Of a stretch of DNA of 64,000 nt, positions 42,386 to 54,042 are shown piece by piece. The stretch is taken from contig JAPDRN010000015.1 of the NCBI GenBank assembly GCA_030247855.1, forward strand, positions 1-64,000, given 5' to 3'. Source of the DNA: Knufia peltigerae. Taxonomy: Eukaryota; Ascomycota; Eurotiomycetes; Chaetothyriales; Trichomeriaceae. Each line of letters opens with the position of its first letter. Within the stretch, counting starts at the first letter, position 1. The notes under the pieces were generated by a model. It saw nothing but the letters and a program-made list of their open reading frames with translations. It had not been told where the DNA came from and made no database searches. The position numbers and the translations under genes were made by a program.

Positions 42386-44052
42386 ATGTTTTCCAATTTC
42401 GAACTCTACCGCGACTGTCTGCTCGAGACCGAAGTCAAACGCAAACACACTCGGTCTTGGTCTGGCTGTCTGCCATGTAAGTAACTAGCTATCAGGTTTG
42501 GCCATATCTTCCGCAGTACTGACCTTTTCATTGTTCGAAAGGCCGGAAGCGGAAGAAGAAGTGTGACGAGCGACGGCCCGTGTGCGAGAGATGTGCAAAA
42601 TTTGATGGTGTACAATGCCACTACCCGTCACCTGGTAGATCTCCTACATCCTCGCCGTCTCCAGCAAGCAGCGAGCCCAAGTTCAAGCATACGCCTCGTA
42701 CTCCCCCTGAGATGACGGGCAAGGATCTGTCAAACAATGTAACCAAGAGCATCATATACTCGAAGCCTAGCTCCATGCCGTGGTCGGTCGACGATATTCC
42801 GCCGTGCTCACTTACAGATCTATTTTTTGTCTTCAGCCGACCAGCACACGCAATTGACCTTGGGCCAGAATCCAGCATCATCTCCTTGACCATTCCACTC
42901 GCCGCCCGATCTCCTGCGATCTTCCATTCCATGGTCTCATGCTCCTCTATTTTCCTCTCCCGCAAACAGGCCACCTGGCAGCAAGTCGCCGTTCGACATC
43001 ATTGCGAAGCACTCCGAGGTCTGGCTTTGGAAATGTCAGATGGAAATTTATCCGAAATTGCTGTCGCGGAATCCTCGCTTGCAGTAATTATGATGCTTCA
43101 CCTGTTTGAGGTAGATCTTGACCTGCGAGTTGTTTTCGGTAAGCCATGGGTGCTGACACAAATTTTCCTTTGACAGAGGTTCGATTCATCTTCGAAAACT
43201 CCCACCTGCGCTCACTTATTGGCCGCACAAGATATTTTCCTCAAAGCATGCTCGACTCGTCTTCTCGAAACGAAGTTGGGTGCTTTGGTCCTCGAGGCAT
43301 TCGTCTATCGTATATCGATAAACAGCCCCTTTCATCCTGAATTGGTCAAACGGTATAATACCATGGAAACACTGACAAGACTGATCACGAATTCACGAGC
43401 GATGAAACGCGGAGACCTCGCATCATTTCGGCGGTCTCTGTGGCTCGGACTGCCACCGGACGTATATGGTTCATTGTACCAAGTTTCATACCTCTTGCGC
43501 ATGATGCCACTCGACAGAAAGCAGCGAAACGATGCCATGTCGTTAAGTCAACTTTTGAGAGCTTTGCGGTCGGAAGGATCGCCAGATTCGGAATCTGGAT
43601 TTGATGATGATACTTCTGTCGGCGTGGGAACTTTGGCAGCTCGGGTCCGGCATCTGTATCTGGCTGCGGCCGAACTCATCTTGTGGAAGATCTTGGAACC
43701 AGATCTCAGAGCAACCGACAATCGTGTGCAGCGACTGTTACACGAAACAATGGCTGATCTCTCTTCGTCCGATGGACTTTCGCAGCACATCACGCCTGTG
43801 GTGATTTGCCCCGTCGTTATCCTCGGGACAGCCGCGGTTCACTGCCGAGACCGGGATTTCCTGAGATCTCAATTGAACAGAATGCAAAACCTTACAGGTG
43901 GGCGAGGTCTAGACTCTGTCCTGAGCTTCTGGCAAGATTCGTGGTCTGAAATTGCCGAAACACTCGACAGTGGCGATGGAGTGCCAGAATTCGAGTCCTC
44001 TCAACTCAACGTCTGGTTTGACGATTCTCGTTTGAGACGTGTAGTCCTCTAG
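42386..44052 (+). CDS. Zn2Cys6 transcription factor
   Basis: Exons 42386-42476, 42542-43110 and 43177-44052 (introns 65 and 66 bp) encode 511 aa. The first splice falls inside the zinc cluster and restores SGCLPCRKRKKKCDERR; the cysteines are C28, C31, C38, C45, C48 and C56. A Pro/Ser-rich linker follows, then a fungal-specific domain (LRGLALEMSDGNLSEIAVAESSLAVIMMLHLFE) typical of the Fungal_trans_2 group. It sits immediately upstream of, and in the same direction as, the amidase gene and is a plausible local regulator. Confidence 0.87.
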
Positions 44053-44474
44053 TGCCTGCGAGTCATCGCTTTCCGACCTGTATGTAATGATTAGTTGACA
44101 AGGTGGTCCATGTCTGTCTGTCGTATCTTTGTGCCCCGCCTTGAATCTTGTGTCCTCGCAGACAACATCTACCGAGAGCCCCTAGCGTGGCGGCACGCCT
44201 AATCTGGTGTGGTCTGGAACCTTGGGACACGGACCCACGGTGCAGTACGTGTTCTGGGGAAGCAACTAGTGGGAAAGTGTCTCGTTCACACATCCCCAGA
44301 TGTGCTTTCTTTGCGACTTCTTTCGTTCTGGACAGCTATCCCACTGAACCGGATTTGCGTGTGTGTGCACCTCTCCCCGTTTCCTGGTGCTTGGAAATAC
44401 AATTTTGGAAAGATCGTACAGCTCCTACAATTCCTTTTGTTTCGCCTACAACCTTCAATCAGCTTACAAGAACG
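44053..44474. promoter_or_regulatory. Amidase promoter region
   Basis: 422 bp. The frame of the amidase stays open upstream to 44148, but that sequence shows no amidase likeness and the first ATG followed by family sequence is 44475. Confidence 0.45.
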
Positions 44475-46304
44475 ATGGGCTCCTTGGGAATCAGCGAGTC
44501 GCCGAAACCATGGCAAGGAATAGTAGCTGAAAAACAGAGGGCAGCAAAGAAGCTAGTCCCCTCTGGCTGGCTTTTGCCAGATGCCATCTGGCAGGGCTTG
44601 ACTCTGCCTCTAGAGGCCAATCCAAATCGGATCATTGAGCAAGATATTCCACGTCGAAGTGGCATTTTGTCTACCCGAGAACTTGAGATTACAGAAAACT
44701 ACAGCACGGCTCAACTACTTGACGCGCTGGCGAAAGGTACCTTGTCGTCAGTAGAAGTTACCACGGCGTTTTGTAAACGCGCCGCCATTGCCCAGCAACT
44801 CACGAACTGCCTCACCGAAGTCTTTTACGATGCTGCACTGAAACGAGCAAAGGAGCTGGATGAATACCTGGCGGCATCTGGGAAACCATCTGGACCGCTG
44901 CACGGTCTCCCGATCAGTCTCAAGGACAGCTTCAAGCTGAAGGGGATCGACTCCAGTATCGGGTTCGTGTCCCTGGTCAACAAACCCGCCGAGCAGAACT
45001 CTGTGCTCGTCGACATGCTTCTCGAGATGGGGGCCGTCCTATACGTCAAGACGAACATCCCTCAGACGATGATGACGGCGGACTCGCACAACAACGTATG
45101 GGGTCGGACGTTGAACCCGCATAACACGACGCTGACCGCCGGTGGCAGCACCGGGGGAGAAGGTGCGTTGATCGCTTTCCGCGGGTCACCCCTGGGCATA
45201 GGCACCGACATTGCCGGTTCCATTCGTATTCCTTCGTTGTGCTGCGGAGTCTACGGCTTTAAGCCGACGACCGGCCGGATCCCGTTCGGAAATCAGCAAT
45301 CCCCTGTCCCGCCTGGATATTCTCCCATTCATCCCGCCGCAGGACCCATGGCGAACTCGTTCGAGGCATTGCAACTTCTGACGGAGGCTGTAATCTCTGC
45401 TCGCCCAGCCCGACATGACTCGACCTGTCTCGATGTTCCCTGGCAACACTTGACACCTCTTCCATCATCGACGAGGCTCACTATTGGGGTGTTGACAGAT
45501 GACACCACCCTCCCTTTCCATCCACCAGTCAAGAGAGCTTTGGACAATGCCTGTGCTCTTCTCGCCGAAAAAGGTCACAACCTCGTTCCCATCGGCCCCG
45601 AAAGGTCTCACGTCGCCAGTCTCGCGGAACTGTCAATGGCAGCATTCACACTCGACATGAAGGGAGGGTTTGAATTCATCGCGAGCTCGGGAGAACCGGT
45701 CGTCCCGTCTGTGGCGGCAGGCGCCGCTCCTTCCCGAGGAGAAGCCATGAAGTCATTTTGGGTGGAGTTTGACCGTCTGGACATGTACCACAAGATTGCC
45801 GCCCTGGGAGGGCAAATACAACGCTTGAAGGAGGAATGGAGAAAGTTGTGGAATGAGTCGAACCTTGACGTCGTCATCTGCCCTGGAGCTCAGCACACGG
45901 CCGTCAAACATGACACATATCGCTATCCGGCTTACACAGTGTTTTTGAACGTCTTGGATGTACGTTGGCCCGTACTAGTTTTTTTCTGGTTTCTGACTAA
46001 CTCGCATCAACTCTCAGTATCCCGCATGCATTGTTCCCTTGGGGAAAGCCAGTAAAGACCTAGATCCCACACCTGGAGACTTTGGAGACGCAGGTTCATG
46101 TGAGATGCTCCCCACCCCTCTCCTTTTCCAGCTTTGCAAACGTTGCTAGCAGAGTAGAGTGGCTAACAAGAATCGGTGGAAACAGACAATCCGGAAGACA
46201 TCGACCAAGCGCCAACTGCGATTCAGGTCTTTACCCCAAACATGAGAGATGAGGTGTGCTTACAAGTTGGTCAAGTGATAGATGAAGTTTTGAACCAGTC
46301 GTAA
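44475..46304 (+). CDS. Amidase signature enzyme (fungal acetamidase/GatA-like)
   Basis: Exons 44475-45959, 46018-46099 and 46186-46304 (introns 58 and 86 bp) encode 561 aa, the usual fungal amidase length. The amidase-signature triad is visible: K150 in ISLKDSFKLKG, cis-Ser225 in GGSTGGEGAL, and nucleophile S249 in GTDIAGSIRIP. The C-terminal splices restore YPACIVPLGKAS and DAPTAIQ-like sequence (DIDQAPTAIQ). Such enzymes release ammonia from amides, e.g. acetamide or aryl amides, for nitrogen supply, and probably act in the cytosol. The neighbouring nitrilase (56-57 kb) and transporters suggest a role in using organic nitrogen compounds. Confidence 0.92.
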
Positions 46305-46761
46305 ACGTAGATGATAGATATGAATGGGATTTAGTACTATATTGCCCCTGTCCCTCTTCTGCTAATCATTTCAAATTGGATCTGCGTCTGGGCGGACGGT
46401 GAACTCTCCGAGTCGTTCCGACCTATTCTTTGATCCCAGCGTCGTCGATTGCATGAGCGAAATTTTTGCAAATTCCGTACGCAGCGGCAGTGCAGCATCG
46501 GGGGCTGTTGTCTTGGCCATGCATAAGATATCCAGTTCCGGGAAGGCATAGTATGGGTGAACTGCTAAACCTCAACTTAAGAATGTAGACCTGCCAGAAT
46601 ACCCTTGGGTATTGTCGCTCGAACGATCACGAATGGTAGCTAAAAAAACCACACAGAAAGATGTTTGTGCGCAATGATATGTCAAAGTTGCTCAACAGCT
46701 TCATCCTACATAGACCCCACTGAATTATTGTCCTCAGGTTGCAAATACAGGGTTCTTCTGC
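46305..46761. other. Intergenic stretch between convergent gene ends
   Basis: 457 bp between the amidase stop and the TRI12-type transporter stop. Nothing recognised. Confidence 0.45.
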
Positions 46762-48763
46762 TCACTCATCTTCAGTCTTCGACGACATCTTGACCTCTAC
46801 ATCTTCTCGTGTCTTCTCAAGAGGTGCTTCGACCTTCTCGGTCATCAGTCTCCCGACTTGCTGTAGGAATACGCAACACACAATCGAGATGACTGCCATG
46901 GGAATGACACTAGCCCAAGCCAGTTGGAACCCTCTTGTGTACACAATTTGGCCTGCAGTCCTCGCAGCTCGGATGATTGGCAGTGTGGCAGACGGTAGGG
47001 CTTGCGACAACACACCGGCAAGTGATCCTTCGGTGGGTGGGCCGTTACCCCCTGCCATGACACCCAACAAGATGGGAACATCTTTGGGTGACAATCCTGC
47101 TTCAATAGCGGCTTGAGCGACGGTGTTTCCGTAGTGTGATTTCACGTGGCCGAAGGCAATGGTGTATAGAACCGCCGAACCAAAAGCACCTCCGATTGCC
47201 CGGATGGAGAATGCCGCACCTGTAGCAGTTGAGAGGTATGCATGTGGTGCCGCGTACTGTACCACAGCAACCAGGAGAGTGAGTGGTCCAGCTTGCCCGA
47301 TGCCGCACACGGCTGAAATACCGAGTGAGACATAATTCCAGTCCCGCTTTGTGGCTGTGAAGACGCAGGCGGTGATGAGGAACAAGACAAACGAGGCGAC
47401 CAGAGGCCATTTGACGTCTTTGTATCGGGTCGAGTACCAGATGACGACGATTGAAGCTATTATCGTAGGGCCGCTGTATGCGAGTTGACGCACTCCGATG
47501 ATCAAGGCATCAGTTTCCCAGCCAAGATAAAGCGTCATTTGGTTCATGATGGTATTGATGGCGCTGTAGTATATCCAGCCTTCGACCAAGACTGCGAAGA
47601 GTGCGAGCGGGAAGTTGCGTCCACCTTGGAAGAAGACGTGAGCCATGAGACCATCCGATCTACCTTTCCATTCTAAGAGCACAGTCAGAAAGTCTTATGG
47701 ATTGGATCTGAGGGTCATACCATAGGCGCCACACAGCAGGAGGCAGACAATGCCGATGACCAAGGGTGCCACCACATGTGGGTTCGACCAGGAGTAGAGT
47801 CCAGATGCCCAGTTGAGAGCCATGATGCAGCAGGTAGCACCACCGATGTACAGGAACGAACCAATTGGGTCGCAGGCCCAAATAATTTGTCGAACACTCA
47901 TCTTGGGGAATTCTCGATTGGATTTAGGAGGCCAGTAAAAGACGAAGAAGCATACAGACACAAGCAACTGTAAGGCTGCCTGTACCCAAAACATATTCCG
48001 CCACCCACCTGGAGTTCTGCAGAAAGCACCGGCGACAAGACCAGCCACTCTGGGTATGATGTTAGTAAGGATTTTGAGCTGTTTGGGGCAACGTACAGTC
48101 CACCACTGGCACCACCTAGGAAGCCAATACCGCTGGCCACTGTTCGATATTTGAGCGGTAAGATTTCTGCAGGAATCGTGCCAACGACTCCGATGGTAGC
48201 AAGGGTGACACCGTAGAGGACACCTCCAGCAATCAACAGGTTCATATCATTTGCTCTGGCAGACATGACAGAACCGGCAAAGGCGACGATTGGTGTGAGA
48301 GTGACTAGCATTTTGCGATCCAAGACGTCGGACAGTCGTCCAATGATGGGATTCAAAACAGCCTGGATCAGTAATGGGGTCTAAGGGCTGTCAGTATTTG
48401 TTGGCACGACAAATAGTTGAGAGACCAACCTGTAGCACCCAAGCAGACATAGCTTGATCTCCAATATCTTGAACGATGAATGCGATGGTGGAAGGGGCAG
48501 CGACGGTGGTGAAGATTTGCATGAAGAGGCTGTTCCGTAATGTTAGTATTTGAGTCACAGGAAGGGTTTGTCAGTACTTGCGTGAGATATGCTGAGATGA
48601 ACACGACTACCCATGTACGCCATCCCAGTACAACCCCCACCTCCGCATTCTCGTCAAGATCAATGCATTCATCTGGAGAAGGATTGATTGACTTGAAGTC
48701 CTTGGGTGGTTCAACGGTGGCAGCATTGGGGGATTCCATCGTATCTTCTCGTGTGGAAGTCAT
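46762..48763 (-). CDS. MFS efflux transporter, TRI12/DHA2-type, with inferred GC-AG intron
   Basis: Five exons, 48763-48582, 48529-48430, 48380-48097, 48049-47721 and 47672-46762 (introns 52, 49, 47 and 48 bp), encode 601 aa with about 14 transmembrane segments and charged cytosolic ends. Blocks IAFIVQDIGDQAMSAWVLQTPLL, PIIGRLSDVLDRK and ILPLKYRTVASGIGFLGGASGGL place it in the TRI12-like drug:H+ antiporter group, whose members export mycotoxins, siderophores or xenobiotics. The first intron has no usable GT donor in phase. The donor GCAAGT at 48581 keeps the frame into SAYLTLFMQIFTTV. It is convergent with the amidase gene. Confidence 0.87.
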
Positions 48764-49648
48764 GTCGAAGAGGATGTTTAGTCGATTTACAAGGAGAAAG
48801 AGTTGGGCATATCCATCCTTTTATGCACGAGACCATGGCGCAGTGTCTGGGGAAGCCAGGATCAGCAACCTCGTGATAAGGACGGAGTATCTATTCCGAC
48901 CGGGGGTGGAGGGTCAGATCTGTTGATGGCTGACTCCATGTTTCATAATTGATAAGGCACAATCTTCGGCAGTTGTGTTGAGCTGTGCCGTGACCGGTCA
49001 TTTGAAAACGCTTGGGCTGTTTGAGAAATACCAGGCACTGTCAGCGGTATTGATGGGAACGGGCCAACCAACACCTCAAAAGCAGCAGCAGGTTCGACGC
49101 GTAGGGAAAGCAAGACGGCAAGTGTTTCTGGTTCAATAGAGCTGTTTTGATGGAGTTGACAATCGTATGTAGGAAAGTCATCACCGGCAAGTACAAAGGC
49201 CGTTGCCACAGAATTCGTCGCTTCTAATTTCACTGTAAGCACTTCACAATACTGCACCTGGGCGTAAAGATCAGCGTGGTATAGTTGAATTGCAACTTGG
49301 CTTTATTTTTGAAGTTCTGTCGCCCATCAGATTGAGATCGATCATTGGACAGCAACCAGACGTCATGAACAAGTCCTGGAACAAGGGAGTCATCCTCGCC
49401 GGTTACTTATTGTGTACCGATATCCCAAGTTCAGCATTGATGTCGATCCTTTGTTTTCTACGTTTATTCCACGTATCAGAACTAATGATCAAATCGCCAG
49501 ACCCACGATCTACCCTTGTTAGGTAACCAACCTCAAGACCGCCATCTCCCTATTTACTCATCGCTGCAAGGATTGCTCTCCGCGACTTCCAGAAATGACC
49601 ATATAGTGCAAATATTGTCGATAGAACACTGTTGATTATCGTGGCCAC
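48764..49648. other. Intergenic stretch between the two transporter genes
   Basis: 885 bp covering the TRI12-type transporter promoter and the 3' flank of the sugar transporter, both minus strand. No gene, repeat or cluster motif was recognised. Confidence 0.45.
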
Positions 49649-51529
49649 TTAAGAGATATGCTCAGTTTTAGCCTTGTCATCTTCACCCTTTTCGCCAACG
49701 TGGACGGGTTGGGTATCCGCCACCTCGTCAAGAACCTCTGCATGGTAATGGGATTGCTTGAACTGTTGGTGGATCTGTTCTTCACGGGTATCCGTCAACA
49801 CGATACCGTCGCCGAAAATCTCGGCGACGTCCTCGAGAGCTAAGCCTTTGGTCTGTGTCATGGTAAGTAAAACTCTAGACGCTTCGACACTATGACAAAG
49901 GTACATACTTCTGGGAAATAGAACCAAATGATGACGACACAAAGGGCTGTAAGGATGGTGAAGACAAGGTAGTACTTCCAGCCGATGGTGTTGAATGCAG
50001 TGGGAGCGGCGCTGTTCCTGGTTAGACAAACGCCAGATGGGATCTCTTAAATACTTGCCTCGTGAAGACAATGATAGCCATAAACAACCCAGAGCAGGAA
50101 ATTCCGATGCCACGAGCACGGAGAGGGTTGGGGAAGATTTCAGTGGCGTAGATGTACGTGCTTGCGTCAATAGTCCATCCGTAAAAGCCGATGTGAAGGA
50201 AGAGGAAGAACACGGCTGCTTTCGCCGCCGCCGTAGAGCCGGTCCTTTGATAAACCGAAACTGACGCACACTCGCCAGCAAGCGCGATAACGTCGCCGGT
50301 GAACCCAAAGACTGCGAGGAGTTAGCCCCTCTCATCAAGTACGCGGGTGCGTCACGGTACTCACGGAGCATCCGCACCCTCCCAAAATGGTCAATGACGG
50401 CAGCATTGAACGCGTTACCGAAGAGGCACACAGTGATCCAACCACACTGGATGAGAAGCTGATTGACCACACTGAAGCCGAGGTTGCGGTACAGGAAAGG
50501 ACCGTAGTCTGCGCACCAGGGTTAGCCCTGGAGACCAGCTTAGATCTTTTGGTGCCCCAGATATACTCACTGTTGATGACAATTGTCCCGGTACATTGAC
50601 CAGCGACCATGGTAAGCCAACCAATCCAGCATCTCTTGCGCAGAGCTGGCCTTGTAAAGAATTCTTTGAGGGGTACATGGTCCTTCATCTCTTCCTCGAC
50701 TTGAGCGCGCAAAAGTCGAAATTCTTCCATGATAGCATGCTCATTGTTCCGTGGACCCGACTCGGTCCGGCAAGCTTTGAAGGCTTTGAGGGCTTCCTCG
50801 GGACGAGACTTGGTCAACACTGAGAGGAAGTCAGAGAAGTGATGTTTCGTTCTGTGTGGCTCACAACTTACGCCAACGTGGGGAGTCTGGAATAAACAAG
50901 ACACCGCCAGCGAGAAGGAGTGGCCAGAGACCACCAATAGCCAGCGGCATCCTCCATTGGGTGCCACTGGCGTTGACAAAGTAAAAGCCAAAGCCGGTCC
51001 AGCTGGCAGCAACGTAGCCAGTCGCGATGCCGGTGCCGTGCATGCCAACCAGCAAGCCACGGATCCTGGGGGGCGAGATCTCGCTCTGGTAGAGCGGAAT
51101 GAGACTGACCAAGGCTCCCACGGAGTAGCCCGTGATCATCCTGGCGATCATGAACATGGCAATGTGTACACTTCCAGCTGCCAGGCCGTTACCAATGATG
51201 GAGGTGAAAGAAGCGAAAAGGATTGCCCTCTTTCGGCCCCATTTGTCCGGAATCCAGAAACAGGAGATACAGCCGAAGAGACCGCCAACCGAGAAGAGGC
51301 CATTGATGGCACCCAGGAGTTCATCCGAGTTTGAACGTGTGTCGAGTTCGAAATACGACAGAAAGGTGGGCTGCCCTGTGGTGGTTGCGATGATACTCGA
51401 CCCATATCCATAGGTGATACTGCCCAGGGCAACGAATAGAACAATCTGATTATTGTCTTAGTGTATGGAGAGCAGGCAGGCAGACTGATTCTTGACGATA
51501 CTTACACCGAATTGCACAAGAGAAATCAT
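49649..51529 (-). CDS. MFS sugar transporter, with inferred GC-AG intron
   Basis: Seven exons, 51529-51506, 51445-50872, 50819-50571, 50508-50365, 50311-50059, 50011-49909 and 49852-49649, encode 516 aa. The 24-bp first exon (MISLVQFG) is supported by a strong GTAAGT donor. Hallmarks of fungal hexose/lactose/quinate-type permeases are MFMIARMITGYSVGALVSLIPLYQSEISP, DSPRWLL (across a splice), YATEIFPNPLRARG and PETKG (across the last splice). Introns are 47-62 bp. The fifth uses donor GCAAGT (AG|GCAAGT) at 50058, since no GT site keeps the frame into SAAPTAFNTIGWKYYLVF. It is a plasma-membrane symporter; the substrate is unknown. Confidence 0.9.
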
Positions 51530-52373
51530 ATTGACAGGCGATCAAACGGAAATGAGAAGGGCTTCTTTGACGAGGAGAAGCTACCCAAGGGACTAGGAAA
51601 CACCAAACTCGGGGCGATACTTGAATATACCTCGATATATGTCGTGGGTACATCCTTTCTCCTTTCACCTTCTCCGAAGCATTCATTACCTCGGAAAAGA
51701 TAAACTTTGATCTAATACGAGGATGTTACTCCAACAGCCAAGGCGGTCTTGAGGAATTCGTCGTAGCAGTTCTTCGAGCTTTACCATGCCTCTTTTTGAC
51801 TTTGCGGGGGTGGAACAACGCGTCCTGACAGGACCAACAATCCCCAGACCAGGCCAGAGGGAGCTCCATTGACGCGGGGATGGACCCGCCATTTCGGGGC
51901 CAATCTAGACCACGTCTAGCAAGACTTTATGCAGATTAGAATTGCTTGACAAGCCCTGGGTCTTACTCATAGCGCAAGTACCCCAAATGAGCGGGGATTG
52001 TTCTCCGTGGGCACCGGGATTCGATTCCCATGAGACAAGTCCACTGTGCCTCGTTTCATGGGAAAACCTATCAAGGGGAGGATTGAGATCAACTCCGCAT
52101 GGAGATCCGAGTCCGAATATCAGAGTGTTCTGGTGCGAGCACTCCCACAGAACGCATGTCTAGCTCAAAGTATAGTAAACGTGGCGCTTCAGTTGATGAG
52201 CGAGGTACGGTTAGGATATTGCAGCTTTCCGATTGATTTATTCCTCGTTGACGCACTTCAAATCAAAGAGCCTTGTGAAGGGAGTCGTCCCCGCTTCTAT
52301 CTTGGAGATTGACCCATTCACGTTACAAAAGCTGCGTGAACGCAGCTAGAATTGACCGCTCTCACGCTCACCA
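51530..52373. other. Intergenic stretch upstream of the sugar transporter
   Basis: 844 bp between the transporter start and the stop of the LovD-like hydrolase. Short frames only; nothing recognised. Confidence 0.45.
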
Positions 52374-53816
52374 TCAACTTCCATTACTGCAAGCATAGAT
52401 CTCCTTATGGAACTCCACAGACAGTGCAATCGAGGTCGGATCTCCTGGTGGGAGTAATTGAGAAGCGTATATTCCACAGTTGCCGGCAACTGGATCAATC
52501 CACCAGAACTGAAAGATTGTAACATCAGCATGTGGAAAGTTAAAGGTGGGAAACATGCACAGGAGAGGAGAGATGATTCGTTCGGTCAGGGTTGACTCGA
52601 CATGAGAGACATGGACATAACACACGTGGGTACATGGATCAACGTACCAAGTTAGGAAGTCCTCCCCAGGACATTGTACCTTTTTTGCACACACCTGGTA
52701 CCTCTGCGGTGGTCAAAATGCCACCCAGTCCAAAATTCCAGGATTCAGAATCGACACCATTTCTGAACATTCCGCCAGTCTTTGGATTCTGTGTGTGAAC
52801 CAGCAGGTGTCTGGGGTCCGCAAGCTGAGGCTCAAACATCATTTTTGTGGTCTCTGGCTTCAGTAATGTCCCGTCATTCTTCAGCAACGAAATCAGCAGC
52901 TTGATATAATCAGCTGCAGAACTGTACAAACCTCCGCCCCCCAAATCATCCACAGGGTTCTGATGATTATACGGCGCGGAAGGAGCCAATTCACCCGTCA
53001 GTTCTCGTTTCGTGGTCGGACAAAGGTTGTTGCGAATCCGATCATTTTCTGCGATTCGGAAGCCGGTTGAAGTCATTCCCAGAGGCTCCCAGATGTGCCG
53101 CTTCAGGTATTCACCAAGGCGGACGCCTCCGTTTACTTTCTCAACCATTTTCCCTGCCCAGTCAATCGCGACGCTGTATGACCAACCTTCTCCTGGCTCG
53201 TATACTAGCGGTAGGAACTGTCTTTTCGTCTGTTGTGCCTGCGGTCAGAAAATGCCAATTGCGTTTACGATATGCAGGATTCAAACAGACAAGAGGCTCC
53301 CCCGAGGCACCGATCGGCTGTCCTTTGAACTGTCTCCATTTTGCTAGTTCCGGATTCAAAAAGTCGTAGCCCATCCCGCTCGAGTGTGACAGCAATTGAC
53401 GCAACGTGATCTTTTTGCTGGCTTTCTTCAGCTGAGGCTCGCCGGCATCGGAGAAGCCTGTCAAGATCTCGGGTTCCTTCCATTCCGGCAGGACCTTGGA
53501 TATGTCGGCATCGAGGTCCAAGAGTCCCTTCTCGACTGCCTGTAATGCCGCGATCGACGTGGCTAACTTGGTGCATGATGCTATCCAAAAGGTCGTGTCA
53601 ATCGACATTGGTTTTGCCTCGTCTGGATCGACCGACGTCTGCCCTTCAGCCTGTGAGTAGATGATTTTCCCTTTGAAAACGATTAGTGGTTATGACTCCA
53701 TGTGCCGGAAATCAAAAGTCACTACCAGAAGCATCAGCTGCCATCACCACAGCTCCAGGAATTCTACGGTCCGGCCCTGGAGCCACTGCCGCTTGCAAAG
53801 TCTCACGGAAACCCAT
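52374..53816 (-). CDS. LovD-like serine hydrolase/transesterase (beta-lactamase family)
   Basis: Four exons, 53816-53726, 53670-53291, 53238-52648 and 52508-52374 (introns 55, 52, 52 and 139 bp), encode 398 aa. The catalytic S62-C-T-K65 lies in FWIASCTKLATSIAAL and the Tyr motif is probably Y178-S-V in EPGEGWSYSVAIDW. FWWIDPVAGNCGIYASQLLPPGDP is the fungal family's C-terminal block. Members hydrolyse esters or transfer acyl groups. The second intron's acceptor could instead be 21 bp downstream, removing seven residues. It is distinct from the esterase at 13.7 kb, which lacks this C-terminal block. Confidence 0.87.
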
Positions 53817-54042
53817 GTTGAGAATGGAGACGCTGACGGAAAACCGTGGAGGCTGGAACGATGCTGGAGAAATCAGGTTGGTGCTCAACTTTGATGATAA
53901 ATATTCCCCGCTATTCCGCAACCTCGGCTCGCAATGTCTGCGAAGGAAACGCCTGCAAGGATCTTACAGCTTACTTTTGTTATCTAGTTGATGGCTTATC
54001 TTGAAGTGTCCTTTGACCATTCCGCACTCGTTCTCACCCTCA

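Noticed and set aside
51148..51444. Minus-strand frame of 98 codons overlapping the sugar transporter
   Set aside because: It is an alternative frame of exon 2, which carries clear sugar-transporter motifs in the other frame.
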